Assembly (NCBI GenBank): GCA_003249645.1
Contig: QKIH01000134.1
Location: forward strand, 1 to 62,280
Reading direction: 5' to 3'
Origin: Desulfobulbaceae bacterium
GTDB taxonomy: Bacteria > Desulfobacterota > Desulfobulbia > Desulfobulbales > Desulfocapsaceae
Length of the DNA stretch: 62,280 bases
In this document: positions 42,542-51,332 of the stretch, piece after piece
Numbering within the stretch: the stretch's first letter is position 1
Layout of the letters: each line of letters starts with the position of its first letter
The notes under the pieces: generated by a model
Told to the model about the DNA's origin: nothing
The model's input: only the letters and a program-made list of their open reading frames with translations
The model's database searches: none
Translations under genes and position numbers: made by a program

Positions 42542-43978
42542 ATGAACAAGCCCGAAATCCCCATGCGTCTGGAACGCGATATTCTCGGAGAGCTGGAAGT
42601 TCCTGCAGCAGCTTACTACGGCATCCATACCATGCGGGCGCTACAGAACTTTACTTTTTCAGGTATCCGGCTTCCAGTTACATTCATCAGGGCATTTGCC
42701 CAGGTCAAGCAGGCCTGCGCCACTGCCAACAACGACCTTGGTTATCTCGATGCCAAACGCGCCGCTGCTATCATCAATGCCTGCAAAGAGCTTGAAGACG
42801 AAAAACTGTCAGACCATATTGTAGTCGATGCCTTTCAGGGCGGGGCTGGGACATCCACCAATATGAATGTCAACGAAGTGATCGCCAACCGGGCCGAAGA
42901 GTTGCTTGGCGGCCATCGTGGTGAATACGCCATTGTCCATCCGGTTCATCACGTCAACATGCACCAGTCGACCAATGACGTCTACCCCACCGCCCTCAAA
43001 CTTGCTGCACTCAAACTGCTGGTGGAGCTTGAAAGTGAAGTTGCCAAGTTTCAGGAAGTGCTCCAGACCAAAGAAGCTGAACTTCGCAATGTCGTCAAGG
43101 TGGGACGGACTGAACTCACCGATGGAGTGCCGATGACTCTGGGCATGAGCTTTGGTGCCTTTGCCGATGCCGTTGCCCGTGACCGCTGGCGGATTTTTAA
43201 AAGCCGCGAGCGGATTAAAAAGATCAATCTTGGAGGCACCGCCATCGGCACCGGTCTTGGCGCGCCCCGCGATTATGTGCTCAAAGTCGTCGAATATCTT
43301 CGCAATATCTGCGGGTTGCCTCTGTCCCGGGCCGAAAATCTCGTCGATGCCACCCAGAACATGGATCCGCTGGTTGAGGTGTCCGGCATGCTTAAGGCAT
43401 ATGCTTCCAACCTGATGAAGATATCTTCAGATCTCCGGCTTCTTTCCAGTGGGCCTGCCGCAGCCATTGGAGAAATATCCCTGCCTCCCCTACAGGCAGG
43501 TTCATCCATCATGGCTGGAAAAATCAACCCGGTTATGGCAGAAGCCTCCAGCCAAGTTGCTCTCAGGGTTATGGGCAACGACCAGATCATTACTCTTGCT
43601 GCAGGAATGGGCCAGCTTGAGCTCAACCACCTGCTGCCTCTTCTCGCCCATAGTCTCCTGGAATCGCTGACCCTCCTTATCAACGCCACCAGGGGAATGA
43701 CTGAGAAATGTATCCCCGGAATAACAGCCAATACAGAACGCTGTCTGGCTCAGGTAGAACAGAGCAACGCACTGGCAACTGTTCTTGTCCCCTATCTCGG
43801 TTATTCAAGAGTGGAAGAAATTGTTGCAGCAGCAAAGAAATCAGGCAGGACACTGCGCGAAGAACTCATTCACCAGAATATAGCTTCTGAGGAAAAGATT
43901 GCTTCACTGCTTTCACCAAAGCGGCTTGTAAAGCTCGGCTTTACTCCGGAAGAATTCGAAGGGATCAACAAGGCATGA
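42542..43978 (+). CDS. aspA: Aspartate ammonia-lyase in the hyd operon
   Basis: The 478-residue enzyme of the aspartase/fumarase superfamily deaminates aspartate to fumarate and ammonium. The signature loop reads GSSIMAGKINPV (normally GSSIMPGKxNPV), so the usual proline is alanine. The N-terminal HQSTNDVYPTA and the middle GTAIGTGLGAP segments are conserved. It starts six bases after hydG and its end overlaps the next gene by four bases. Placement of aspA among hyd maturase genes is a known recurring pattern, and ammonium is thought to supply the nitrogen of the H-cluster bridging amine. A link to that step is inference. Confidence 0.93.
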   Translation: MNKPEIPMRLERDILGELEVPAAAYYGIHTMRALQNFTFSGIRLPVTFIRAFAQVKQACATANNDLGYLDAKRAAAIINACKELEDEKLSDHIVVDAFQGGAGTSTNMNVNEVIANRAEELLGGHRGEYAIVHPVHHVNMHQSTNDVYPTALKLAALKLLVELESEVAKFQEVLQTKEAELRNVVKVGRTELTDGVPMTLGMSFGAFADAVARDRWRIFKSRERIKKINLGGTAIGTGLGAPRDYVLKVVEYLRNICGLPLSRAENLVDATQNMDPLVEVSGMLKAYASNLMKISSDLRLLSSGPAAAIGEISLPPLQAGSSIMAGKINPVMAEASSQVALRVMGNDQIITLAAGMGQLELNHLLPLLAHSLLESLTLLINATRGMTEKCIPGITANTERCLAQVEQSNALATVLVPYLGYSRVEEIVAAAKKSGRTLREELIHQNIASEEKIASLLSPKRLVKLGFTPEEFEGINKA

Positions 43979-44547
43979 AACTGCTTGCAAGCCTCGACTC
44001 ACTTAATCTGCCCGGGCTCTTCGCCAATGCCAGGAAACGAATCATCCTGCATGCGGCAATTTACGGCCCCTTTGCAAACCTTTCATCATATAAAAAAGGC
44101 TTATTGCAAGCCCTGGCAATGAAGTCATTTGAAAAACTGGATATTATCGCACTGACGGCAGACTCACCTGAGCCTCTGAAAAGATGTCTGCTCGATCTCC
44201 TCCGCCCTCACATTTCAGACGGGCTGAAGGAAAAAGAGATAACAGACTCCGATTATTTTCTGGCAAATCTCAAAACAGCAGCACCCGAAAAAGTGTCTAT
44301 TCATCCCTTGTCTGTTTTGCCCTATCAGCCGATCATCATCATCGATAATACCCTTATCTTCGGTCAATACGCCAGATGCGAGAAAAAGGCCTCCGAAGGT
44401 TTCTGGGGGATTATCGAAACAGAGGTTGAGAAACTGTTGGCTTTTGCACAAACCGCGGACATTCCGGCAGGTTGTGCTGAACAGGAGATTGCTGCATACA
44501 GACTGATTTGTGAGTGCTGCCGTGCCATGACTTCGGAGAAGACCTGA
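43975..44547 (+). CDS. Unknown protein within the hyd maturation operon
   Basis: This 190-residue soluble protein overlaps aspA by four bases (ATGA) at its start and hydE by one base (TGATG) at its end, so it is translationally coupled on both sides. It contains ARKRIILHAAIYGPFANLSSY near the N-terminus and PYQPIIIIDNTLIFGQYA in the middle, an alternating alpha/beta pattern vaguely like phospholipase-D or nucleotidyl-binding folds, but I recognise no family. Three cysteines and a histidine are spread through the sequence; a C-terminal CECC (ICECCRAM) might bind metal. Its position argues for a role in H-cluster assembly or regulation. Confidence 0.75.
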   Translation: MKLLASLDSLNLPGLFANARKRIILHAAIYGPFANLSSYKKGLLQALAMKSFEKLDIIALTADSPEPLKRCLLDLLRPHISDGLKEKEITDSDYFLANLKTAAPEKVSIHPLSVLPYQPIIIIDNTLIFGQYARCEKKASEGFWGIIETEVEKLLAFAQTADIPAGCAEQEIAAYRLICECCRAMTSEKT

Positions 44548-45545
44548 TGCACACCCTTAACCGCAAAGAGATCGCTGCTTATATTGCAGGCAAAAATGAC
44601 CAAGAACTTTTTGCCCTTGCAGCAGATGAGAAAGAACGTATTTTCGGCAAAGAGATCTATCTGCGTGCGGTCGTCGAATTTTCAAATCACTGCAACAAAC
44701 GCTGCAGGTACTGTGGACTGCGCTCCGCAAACAGTGAAATAAGCCGCTATCGACTGTCGCGTGAAACAATCCTCGATGCTGTACAAGCAGTCGAAGAAAA
44801 CAATATCGGCACTGTCGTTCTCCAGTCAGGGGATGATTTCTGGTATACCACTGAATATCTGGGTGAACTGATAAAGGAAATACGCTCCCGCTATGATATT
44901 GCCATCACCTTATCAGTCGGTGACCGTGGCATCGATGAATACGCATTTTGGCGAAAATGCGGGGCAGACCGCTGCCTGCTGAAAATAGAGACATCAAGCC
45001 AGGAGCTCTATTCACAATACCGCACACCAGAGGTATTTTCAGATCGCCTAAGACGCATCGAAGCCCTCAAAGCTCTTGGTTATGAAGTCGGCTCCGGCAC
45101 CATTATCGGACTTCCGGGTATGGATCTTGAGACAAGCGTAAATGACGTGCTGTTTCTCACCGAACTGGAACTGGATATGATTGCCGTCGGCCCATTTATA
45201 CCAAACCCGCAGACTCCACTGGCAAACGAGGCCGTGGGCAGTATCGAACTCAGCCACCGGGTCACCGCATTGCTTCGTCTTCTCAATCCCGGTGCCAATA
45301 TCCCTGCCACGTCAGCTCTTTCTGCTCTTGATCCCGAGAGTCAGCAACAGGCTCTGCTGCGCGGCTGCAATGTCCTGATGCCCTCGATTACACCGCAGGA
45401 GCATCGCTCAAACTATAAGATTTATCCAGGGAAGAACAGTACCCTTGCAACGGCAGCAGAACTCATTGAAGCTGCCAGAAACACGGTTCGTTCTGTAGGC
45501 CTTATCCCCTCCTCATCGAAAGGATTCTCCAAAAGAAGGAAATAG
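44547..45545 (+). CDS. hydE: [FeFe]-hydrogenase H-cluster radical SAM maturase HydE
   Basis: HydE is the radical SAM enzyme that processes the HydG product toward the diiron subcluster. The start at 44547 (TGATG overlap with the preceding stop, GGAG upstream) gives 332 residues; an ATG 11 codons earlier is in frame but lies inside the previous gene. The CX3CX2C motif is C49, C53 and C56 (NHCNKRCRYCG). The HydE-typical segments VVLQSGDDF and GLPGMDLET follow. It lies between the unknown 190-residue gene and hydF. Confidence 0.94.
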   Translation: MHTLNRKEIAAYIAGKNDQELFALAADEKERIFGKEIYLRAVVEFSNHCNKRCRYCGLRSANSEISRYRLSRETILDAVQAVEENNIGTVVLQSGDDFWYTTEYLGELIKEIRSRYDIAITLSVGDRGIDEYAFWRKCGADRCLLKIETSSQELYSQYRTPEVFSDRLRRIEALKALGYEVGSGTIIGLPGMDLETSVNDVLFLTELELDMIAVGPFIPNPQTPLANEAVGSIELSHRVTALLRLLNPGANIPATSALSALDPESQQQALLRGCNVLMPSITPQEHRSNYKIYPGKNSTLATAAELIEAARNTVRSVGLIPSSSKGFSKRRK

Positions 45546-45546
45546 T

Positions 45547-46752
45547 ATGTCCAATCAAGCACCTCGCGGCGTCCGTCTGGTTATCACTCTTGTCGGCAGA
45601 CGCAACTCGGGCAAGTCGTCTATTATAAATGCCGTCAGCGGTCAGGAGACCGCCATTGTCTCCGATCATCCCGGCACCACCACCGACCCGGTTGCCAAGC
45701 AATATGAACTCCTGCCTCTTGGCCCCGTAACATTGTATGACACTGCCGGACTCGATGATGAAGGTGAGCTCGGGGAATTGCGAATCAAAGCAACCCGCAG
45801 AGTTCTCTGGCGGACTGACGTTGCAGTTGTCGTTATTTCCGAACAGGGCATCACCGATTACGAAAAAGCCCTCTTTGATGAGATCGGTGAACTCGGCATC
45901 CCGTTTCTTGTCGTTTTCAACAAGAGTGATTTAGCAAAACCCTCCGAGTCAGACCTGGCCTTTTGCAGGCAAAAGAATTTTCGCACCCTTGCAGTCTCTG
46001 CAAAAGAAGAACTTGAAATCACCGCACTGAAAGAGGCGATTATCGATATAACACCTCCGGAAATGAAGCAGGAACCGGTACTGGCAGGTGATCTGATCAA
46101 TGAAGGCGACTGGGTCGTACTCGTGGTGCCGATCGATCTGGCAGCGCCAAAAGGAAGGCTTATCCTGCCGCAGGTTATGGTACTGCGTGAAATTCTCGAT
46201 TGCGACGCCATTGCCATTACCGTCAAAGAAAAAGAAATCGATGAGGCTCTTTCCAACCTGCATCGCAAACCGGCCTTGGTTATCACCGATTCCCAGGTGG
46301 TTATGAGCGTTGCCGGAGACGTTCCCGATGATATCAGACTAACCACCTTTTCAACCCTTATGGCCCGGTTTAAAGGTGATCTTGACAAGCTTGTGGCAGG
46401 AGCAGAAACGATAGACAAGCTCGAAGATGGAGACACCATTCTGATGGCTGAAGCCTGCTCCCACCATGCTGTTGCCGATGACATAGGACGGGTAAAGATT
46501 CCGCGCTGGCTCAGCCAGTACACCGGAAAAGATCTCAACTTCGAATTTTATTCAGGCCATGATTTCCCTGAAAATCTTGAGCGATTCAAACTGGCCATCC
46601 ACTGCGGCGGCTGCATGATCAACCGAACAGAAATGCTGCGCCGTATCAAGGAATGTCATCGCCGCGGCGTACCGATCACCAATTACGGTGTAGCTATATC
46701 AAAACTGCAGGGCGTGCTGGAAAGGGTGCTCAAGCCATTTGATCTCAGCTGA
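45547..46752 (+). CDS. hydF: [FeFe]-hydrogenase maturation GTPase HydF
   Basis: HydF is the scaffold GTPase that carries the diiron precursor to apo-hydrogenase. The 401-residue protein has an Era-like G domain (P-loop GRRNSGKSS at 17-25, DTAGLDD, NKSD), a dimerisation domain and a C-terminal Fe-S domain. The cluster ligands fit C304-S-H306 (ACSHH) and H352-C353-x2-C356 (HCGGC), the CxH...HCxxC pattern of HydF. AAGGAAA lies upstream; it starts one base after the hydE stop. Its stop lies six bases from the convergent trkH stop, with no terminator seen. Confidence 0.95.
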   Translation: MSNQAPRGVRLVITLVGRRNSGKSSIINAVSGQETAIVSDHPGTTTDPVAKQYELLPLGPVTLYDTAGLDDEGELGELRIKATRRVLWRTDVAVVVISEQGITDYEKALFDEIGELGIPFLVVFNKSDLAKPSESDLAFCRQKNFRTLAVSAKEELEITALKEAIIDITPPEMKQEPVLAGDLINEGDWVVLVVPIDLAAPKGRLILPQVMVLREILDCDAIAITVKEKEIDEALSNLHRKPALVITDSQVVMSVAGDVPDDIRLTTFSTLMARFKGDLDKLVAGAETIDKLEDGDTILMAEACSHHAVADDIGRVKIPRWLSQYTGKDLNFEFYSGHDFPENLERFKLAIHCGGCMINRTEMLRRIKECHRRGVPITNYGVAISKLQGVLERVLKPFDLS

Positions 46753-46758
46753 ACTTAC

Positions 46759-48210
46759 TCAGTTCTTCCAGAAATCAGGGTGCAGCATGACCATAAAGGG
46801 GATCAGTTCGAGTCTGCCGACAATCATATCGACTATGAAAATGCACTTGGTTGCAATGGTCAGATTGCCAAAGGTTCCCATCGGGCCGATTTCACCGAAA
46901 CCCGGTCCGATATTGCCGATTGTCGCCATAGTCCCAACGAATCCGACCGATAGATTTCCCTCGATGGCGGAAACGGTTATTCCGGATACCAAGGCAATGA
47001 CAACATAGAAAAGAAGAAAGCTGATCATCTGCCGCTGCACATTATCAGGTACTGTAACTCCGTCCAGTTTGATCGGCAGAATAGCCTGGGGATGCAGGGT
47101 CTGGGAAACTTCGCGTTTGAGAAACTTGCCGGCAAACAGAATCCGTACCACTTTAATGCCGCCGCCGGCAGATCCGGCACAGCCACCAACGAACATGACC
47201 GTGAGAAGTACCAGCTGGGCAGGTATGATCCACAAAGCAAAATCAGCCGAAGAAAAACCGGTGGTCGTTATAATAGAGACAACCTGAAAGAAACTGTCCC
47301 TGACACTGGCTGCAAAATCCGGCTCTTTGCCACTAAGAAGAAAGAGTGCAAGCAGCAGTGAGAGTATCACAGTGATTGCGATGTACAGCTTAAACTCTTC
47401 ATTTTTAAACAGTGAGCGTGGTTTAAGCTGAATCAGAAAGCGGTATTGCAGGGCAAAGTTGCTGCCGGCCAGAAACATAAAGACCGTTATAATCCAGACC
47501 GCCAGGGGATTGTTGTATCCCATGATAGACTGGGGGTGGGGAGAAAAACCTCCTGCGGCCATGGTGGTAAAACTGTTGCAGATGGCATCAAAAAAAGGCA
47601 TCCCGGAAAAGGTCAGCAGCGCTATTTCAATAACTGTCAGCAGGACGTAAACAAGCCAGAGCGCCTTGGCCGTATGGGCTATACGTGGTGTTATCTTTTC
47701 TTCGGTAGGCCCGGGTGCCTCGGCAAAAAAGATCTTCCTTCCGGCAACGGCAAACTGCGGCAGGACGGCGACAAAAAGAACGATGATCCCCATGCCGCCA
47801 AGCCACTGACTCAGGCTTCTCCAGAAGAAGAAGTCTTTTGGGTATTGAGAAAAATCGGTCAGTATGGTTGCCCCGGTTGTGGTAAAGCCGGACACCGATT
47901 CAAAATAGGCATCAACCACTGAAAGATCATAGAAAAAATAGGGAATAGCCCCGATAAAGGCGGTGAGCAGCCAGGTAAGCGTGACGATGAGCAGACCGTC
48001 AGAACGCTTGATATTATCAAAGTTGTTTACCCATCCACCCCGTATTTTAAATAAGACACCAAGAATAACAGCGCTTGACGAGGTGATGACAAAGGGCAGA
48101 ATCGACCCGTATTCCTTCTCGAGGATGGCAACAACAATCGGTGAGAGAGTGATAATGCCGAACCCAATCAGGATGAGGCCGAGGGCGTTGGAGATCGGAC
48201 GATTTTTCAT
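46759..48210 (-). CDS. trkH: Trk potassium uptake protein, membrane subunit TrkH
   Basis: This 483-residue inner-membrane protein is the ion-conducting subunit of the Trk K+ uptake system. It has the four pore-loop repeats of the family, visible as SGFTTTGATI, TMAAGGFSPHP, TTTGFSSADF and NIGPGFGEIGP, each with its selectivity glycine. The start overlaps the trkA stop by four bases (ATGA), so the two subunits are translationally coupled. Confidence 0.95.
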   Translation of the reverse strand: MKNRPISNALGLILIGFGIITLSPIVVAILEKEYGSILPFVITSSSAVILGVLFKIRGGWVNNFDNIKRSDGLLIVTLTWLLTAFIGAIPYFFYDLSVVDAYFESVSGFTTTGATILTDFSQYPKDFFFWRSLSQWLGGMGIIVLFVAVLPQFAVAGRKIFFAEAPGPTEEKITPRIAHTAKALWLVYVLLTVIEIALLTFSGMPFFDAICNSFTTMAAGGFSPHPQSIMGYNNPLAVWIITVFMFLAGSNFALQYRFLIQLKPRSLFKNEEFKLYIAITVILSLLLALFLLSGKEPDFAASVRDSFFQVVSIITTTGFSSADFALWIIPAQLVLLTVMFVGGCAGSAGGGIKVVRILFAGKFLKREVSQTLHPQAILPIKLDGVTVPDNVQRQMISFLLFYVVIALVSGITVSAIEGNLSVGFVGTMATIGNIGPGFGEIGPMGTFGNLTIATKCIFIVDMIVGRLELIPFMVMLHPDFWKN

Positions 48211-49541
48211 TGGGCAAATACCGAAATAATGGCATCTTTATTTTCGGCAGTGGTAAATATTTTGAGTTTATCGTCAGGGTAGATCGTCGTGGCACCACCG
48301 GGAATAAGATAGTTCCTGTGTCGATGAATCATGCCGATGATGGCGCCGGTCGGCAGATTGAGATCCATGATTTTCTGTGCCTTGAAGGTCTGCGGAACAA
48401 CGATGTGAACAACCTCCCCTTTTCCCCGTTCGACTAACGCCAGGGTATCCACCTCTTTTACCTTGAAATGGTTGAACAGCTCTTTCATAGCCGATTCCCA
48501 GGGGGACACCACAACATCAATACCGACCTTGTCAAAGAGCTGCGCATTATGAATATTCTCAACCCTTGTAACAACACGGGAAGCACCTAGTTGCTTGACC
48601 AGCAGTGAGCAGAGAAGATTCTTCTCGTCGTTGTTGGTGACACAGATAGTCACGTCCATTTTACCGATGGACTCTTCCTCCAGAACAGCCAAATCTGTGC
48701 CATCGGCATGAAGGACCAGACTTGATTTCAGCGTATTGGCAAGGAAGACACATCGGTTTTCATTATTTTCGATGATTTTCACTTTGATCTTTGCCTGTTC
48801 CATCTTCTGAGCAAGGAAAAAACCGACATTGCCGCCGCCGATTACTGCCGCAGAGCGGATCTTATTGCGGCTTGGAAATGCTCTGGCTGCCAGCAGATCA
48901 AGTGCGGGGCCGGTTCCCATAAAGATGGCACGATCACCCACTTCAATTGTCGTGTTGCCGCTCGGAATAAAAAGTTCATTGTTCCTGTGGATAGCTACGA
49001 TCAACACGTCTTTTGGAAAATCATACCGGCTTACCTGAGTGGAGCAGAGCGGAGAACCTTCTTTGATGGGATATTCGAATAACTTGGCCTGCCCTTCATC
49101 GAAATATTCAACATCTACCGCTTCTGGAACCATCACGATGCGGAAGATATCCTGGGTTAGAAGCTGTTCCGGCCAGATGAGGGTATCGATATCATATTTG
49201 GTCTGATATTTGTCTTTGACCGATGATATGAGATTTGCATAAATTTCTTCTTTTGAGACAAAACAGACGGTTTCCAGGTCGACAATCTTTTTGATCGTCC
49301 AGCAGGCGACGATATTAGCTTCATCGAGACTTGAACAGGCGACGAAAAAATCGGCCTTAGAGGCGTTGGCCCGGGTCAGGACATCAATATCAGTCCCTCC
49401 GCCATGAATAAAGCTGATGTCGAGACTGTTAAATTTTTCAGGGATCGGATGATCATCAATGAGGGTTATATCATGCTCAAGATACATTCTTGAGGCTATC
49501 ATATACCCTACTTCCGTTGCACCGAATAGCAATATGTGCAT
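48207..49541 (-). CDS. trkA: Trk potassium uptake protein, regulatory subunit TrkA
   Basis: This 444-residue cytosolic protein has two RCK/TrkA-N and TrkA-C repeats. The first Rossmann motif begins near GATEVGYMIASR and the second near GGGNVGFFLAQK, so it binds NAD(H) or ATP and gates TrkH. GGAGGAAGG precedes the ATG. It overlaps trkH by four bases and is the first gene of the pair. The 202-base gap to the divergent MarR gene probably holds both promoters. Confidence 0.95.
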   Translation of the reverse strand: MHILLFGATEVGYMIASRMYLEHDITLIDDHPIPEKFNSLDISFIHGGGTDIDVLTRANASKADFFVACSSLDEANIVACWTIKKIVDLETVCFVSKEEIYANLISSVKDKYQTKYDIDTLIWPEQLLTQDIFRIVMVPEAVDVEYFDEGQAKLFEYPIKEGSPLCSTQVSRYDFPKDVLIVAIHRNNELFIPSGNTTIEVGDRAIFMGTGPALDLLAARAFPSRNKIRSAAVIGGGNVGFFLAQKMEQAKIKVKIIENNENRCVFLANTLKSSLVLHADGTDLAVLEEESIGKMDVTICVTNNDEKNLLCSLLVKQLGASRVVTRVENIHNAQLFDKVGIDVVVSPWESAMKELFNHFKVKEVDTLALVERGKGEVVHIVVPQTFKAQKIMDLNLPTGAIIGMIHRHRNYLIPGGATTIYPDDKLKIFTTAENKDAIISVFAQ

Positions 49542-49743
49542 GTGCCTTCCTCCCTAATTCTATTCAAATTCTTTCTTCAACTTCCAAGTGAAAGAGTATC
49601 AGGACCTTCTGTTTGTACAGGATATACACTTATGATGATGAAACTGCAAGCCGGGTTCACTTTTCCTTATCCGGATAAAAAACTGTACATGAACAGCTTG
49701 TCTTATAATAAGCCTTGCTTACTATTTACAGATAGAGTATTTG

Positions 49744-50202
49744 ATGGCGATGGAAAAATCTGATTTAGAAAAAGGTCTCGGTTTTCTTCTCTACGATGTA
49801 TCCCGATTGCTCCGACGCGATTTCGATAAACGTGTGCAGCATCTTGGACTCACCCAGGTGCAATGGCGTGCTATCACATTTATTCGTGTACACGAGGGAA
49901 TAAAGCAGGTAAGGCTGGCCGATTATCTTGAGATTCGGCCGATTACTCTCACCCGTCTGCTTGACCGCCTGCAGGAATCCGGCTGGATTGAACGCAAACC
50001 TGATCAGCATGATCGTCGTGCACTGCGACTCTATGTTACAGACAAGGCTCTGGATCTTCTCGAAAACATGTATGAACATGTTCTACAGACCAGAAAGCTG
50101 GCTTTGGCAGGAATCAGTCCGGAAGAGTATAAGACTCTAACGGCCTTGCTGCAGAGAATAAAGAACAATCTTAAAGAAGAAATGAATGGAGATAAGGCAT
50201 GA
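49744..50202 (+). CDS. MarR-family transcriptional regulator
   Basis: This ~152-residue winged helix-turn-helix protein has the MarR recognition region VRLADYLEIRPITLTRLLDRL and the wing HDRRALRLYVT. Such repressors usually lose DNA affinity when they bind a phenolic or lipophilic effector. It starts at 49744 (an upstream TTG and a later ATG at 49750 are alternatives; no clear Shine-Dalgarno sequence). Its stop overlaps the emrA-like start by four bases, so it probably autoregulates the pump operon. Confidence 0.9.
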   Translation: MAMEKSDLEKGLGFLLYDVSRLLRRDFDKRVQHLGLTQVQWRAITFIRVHEGIKQVRLADYLEIRPITLTRLLDRLQESGWIERKPDQHDRRALRLYVTDKALDLLENMYEHVLQTRKLALAGISPEEYKTLTALLQRIKNNLKEEMNGDKA

Positions 50203-51329
50203 GTCAACAGCCTTCCGAAGAAAATAACAGCACCCCGCAAAAAACAGCCAGAAAAAGACGCAAAGGCAAAATGCTCATGGTTCTCGGACCAGCTGCAGTT
50301 ATTGTGGGTTCATTATACATCTATTTTACCGGCGGTCGCTTTATTGAAACAGACAATGCATATGTTCAGGCCGATAAAGTCACCATCTCTGCAGAGGTTT
50401 CAGGCCCTGTTGTCAGTGTGTCGGTTAAAGAAAATGAAGCAGTCGAAAAGGGGCAGGAGCTTTTCCGCCTTGATGACAGGGATTTCGTTATCGCGGTAGA
50501 AAAAGCCCGTGCAGGTCTCAGTGATGTTCTGGCAGAAATCACCAATCTCAAAGCAAAATATCTCCAAAAAACAGAAGAATTGAAACTTGCCCAGACTGAC
50601 CTTGATTTTGCCGCCAAAGAATTTCAAAGACAGCAGACACTCCAGGCAAAAAAGGTCGGCACTGTTGCGCAGCTTGATGAAGTACGTCACACCTTTGACG
50701 CCAAACAGCAGCAGATAAGGATCATCGGTAGTGAGATTGATCAGATACTGAGCCGTCTTGACGGCAACCCCGCAAGTGCACCTGAAGATCTTCCAGCCTA
50801 CAAGCTTGCAAAAGCGGAACTCGATGACGCCCTGCTGCAGCTTGAACGGACTGTGGTCAAAGCGCCGTTTGCCGGCAAAGTCAGCAAATTGCCTAAACCG
50901 GGCAGGCACGTCAGCTCCGGCTCCAGTATCATGACCCTTGTTGCCGATCACAATTTCTGGATTGAGGCAAACGTCAAGGAAACCGATCTGACCCATATTC
51001 AGCCACATCAACCGGTACGAATTGAAGTTGATGCCTACCCCGGCAAAGAATGGACAGGTACTGTTGAGAGTATCAGTCCGGCCTCCGGAGCAGAATATTC
51101 TATTATCCCAGCTCAGAACGCTACGGGTAACTGGGTCAAAGTTGTTCAGCGTATCCCTGTCAGAGTCGATCTTGACAGCTCGTCCGGTGATCAGGAACTG
51201 CGCTCCGGCATGAGCACAACCGTTCGCATCGACACCAACTATCATCGCCCTTTGCCAAAACTGGTGAGCAACTGTCTTTCACTTTTCGGCGTCTCCGAAA
51301 ACGCGCAGGCAGCCGTACAGCAGCCGTAA
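50199..51329 (+). CDS. emrA: EmrA/HlyD-type periplasmic adaptor
   Basis: This 376-residue membrane-fusion protein has one N-terminal transmembrane helix (~24-44), a lipoyl/barrel-sandwich region near 70-110, a long alpha-hairpin coiled coil (~105-190) and a beta-barrel domain (~220-310). It would connect the EmrB-like inner-membrane transporter to an outer-membrane channel. It overlaps the MarR gene by four bases (GGAGATAAGGC before ATG), and the transporter gene starts three bases after its stop. The outer-membrane partner is not in this operon. Confidence 0.92.
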   Translation: MSQQPSEENNSTPQKTARKRRKGKMLMVLGPAAVIVGSLYIYFTGGRFIETDNAYVQADKVTISAEVSGPVVSVSVKENEAVEKGQELFRLDDRDFVIAVEKARAGLSDVLAEITNLKAKYLQKTEELKLAQTDLDFAAKEFQRQQTLQAKKVGTVAQLDEVRHTFDAKQQQIRIIGSEIDQILSRLDGNPASAPEDLPAYKLAKAELDDALLQLERTVVKAPFAGKVSKLPKPGRHVSSGSSIMTLVADHNFWIEANVKETDLTHIQPHQPVRIEVDAYPGKEWTGTVESISPASGAEYSIIPAQNATGNWVKVVQRIPVRVDLDSSSGDQELRSGMSTTVRIDTNYHRPLPKLVSNCLSLFGVSENAQAAVQQP

Positions 51330-51332
51330 ACA

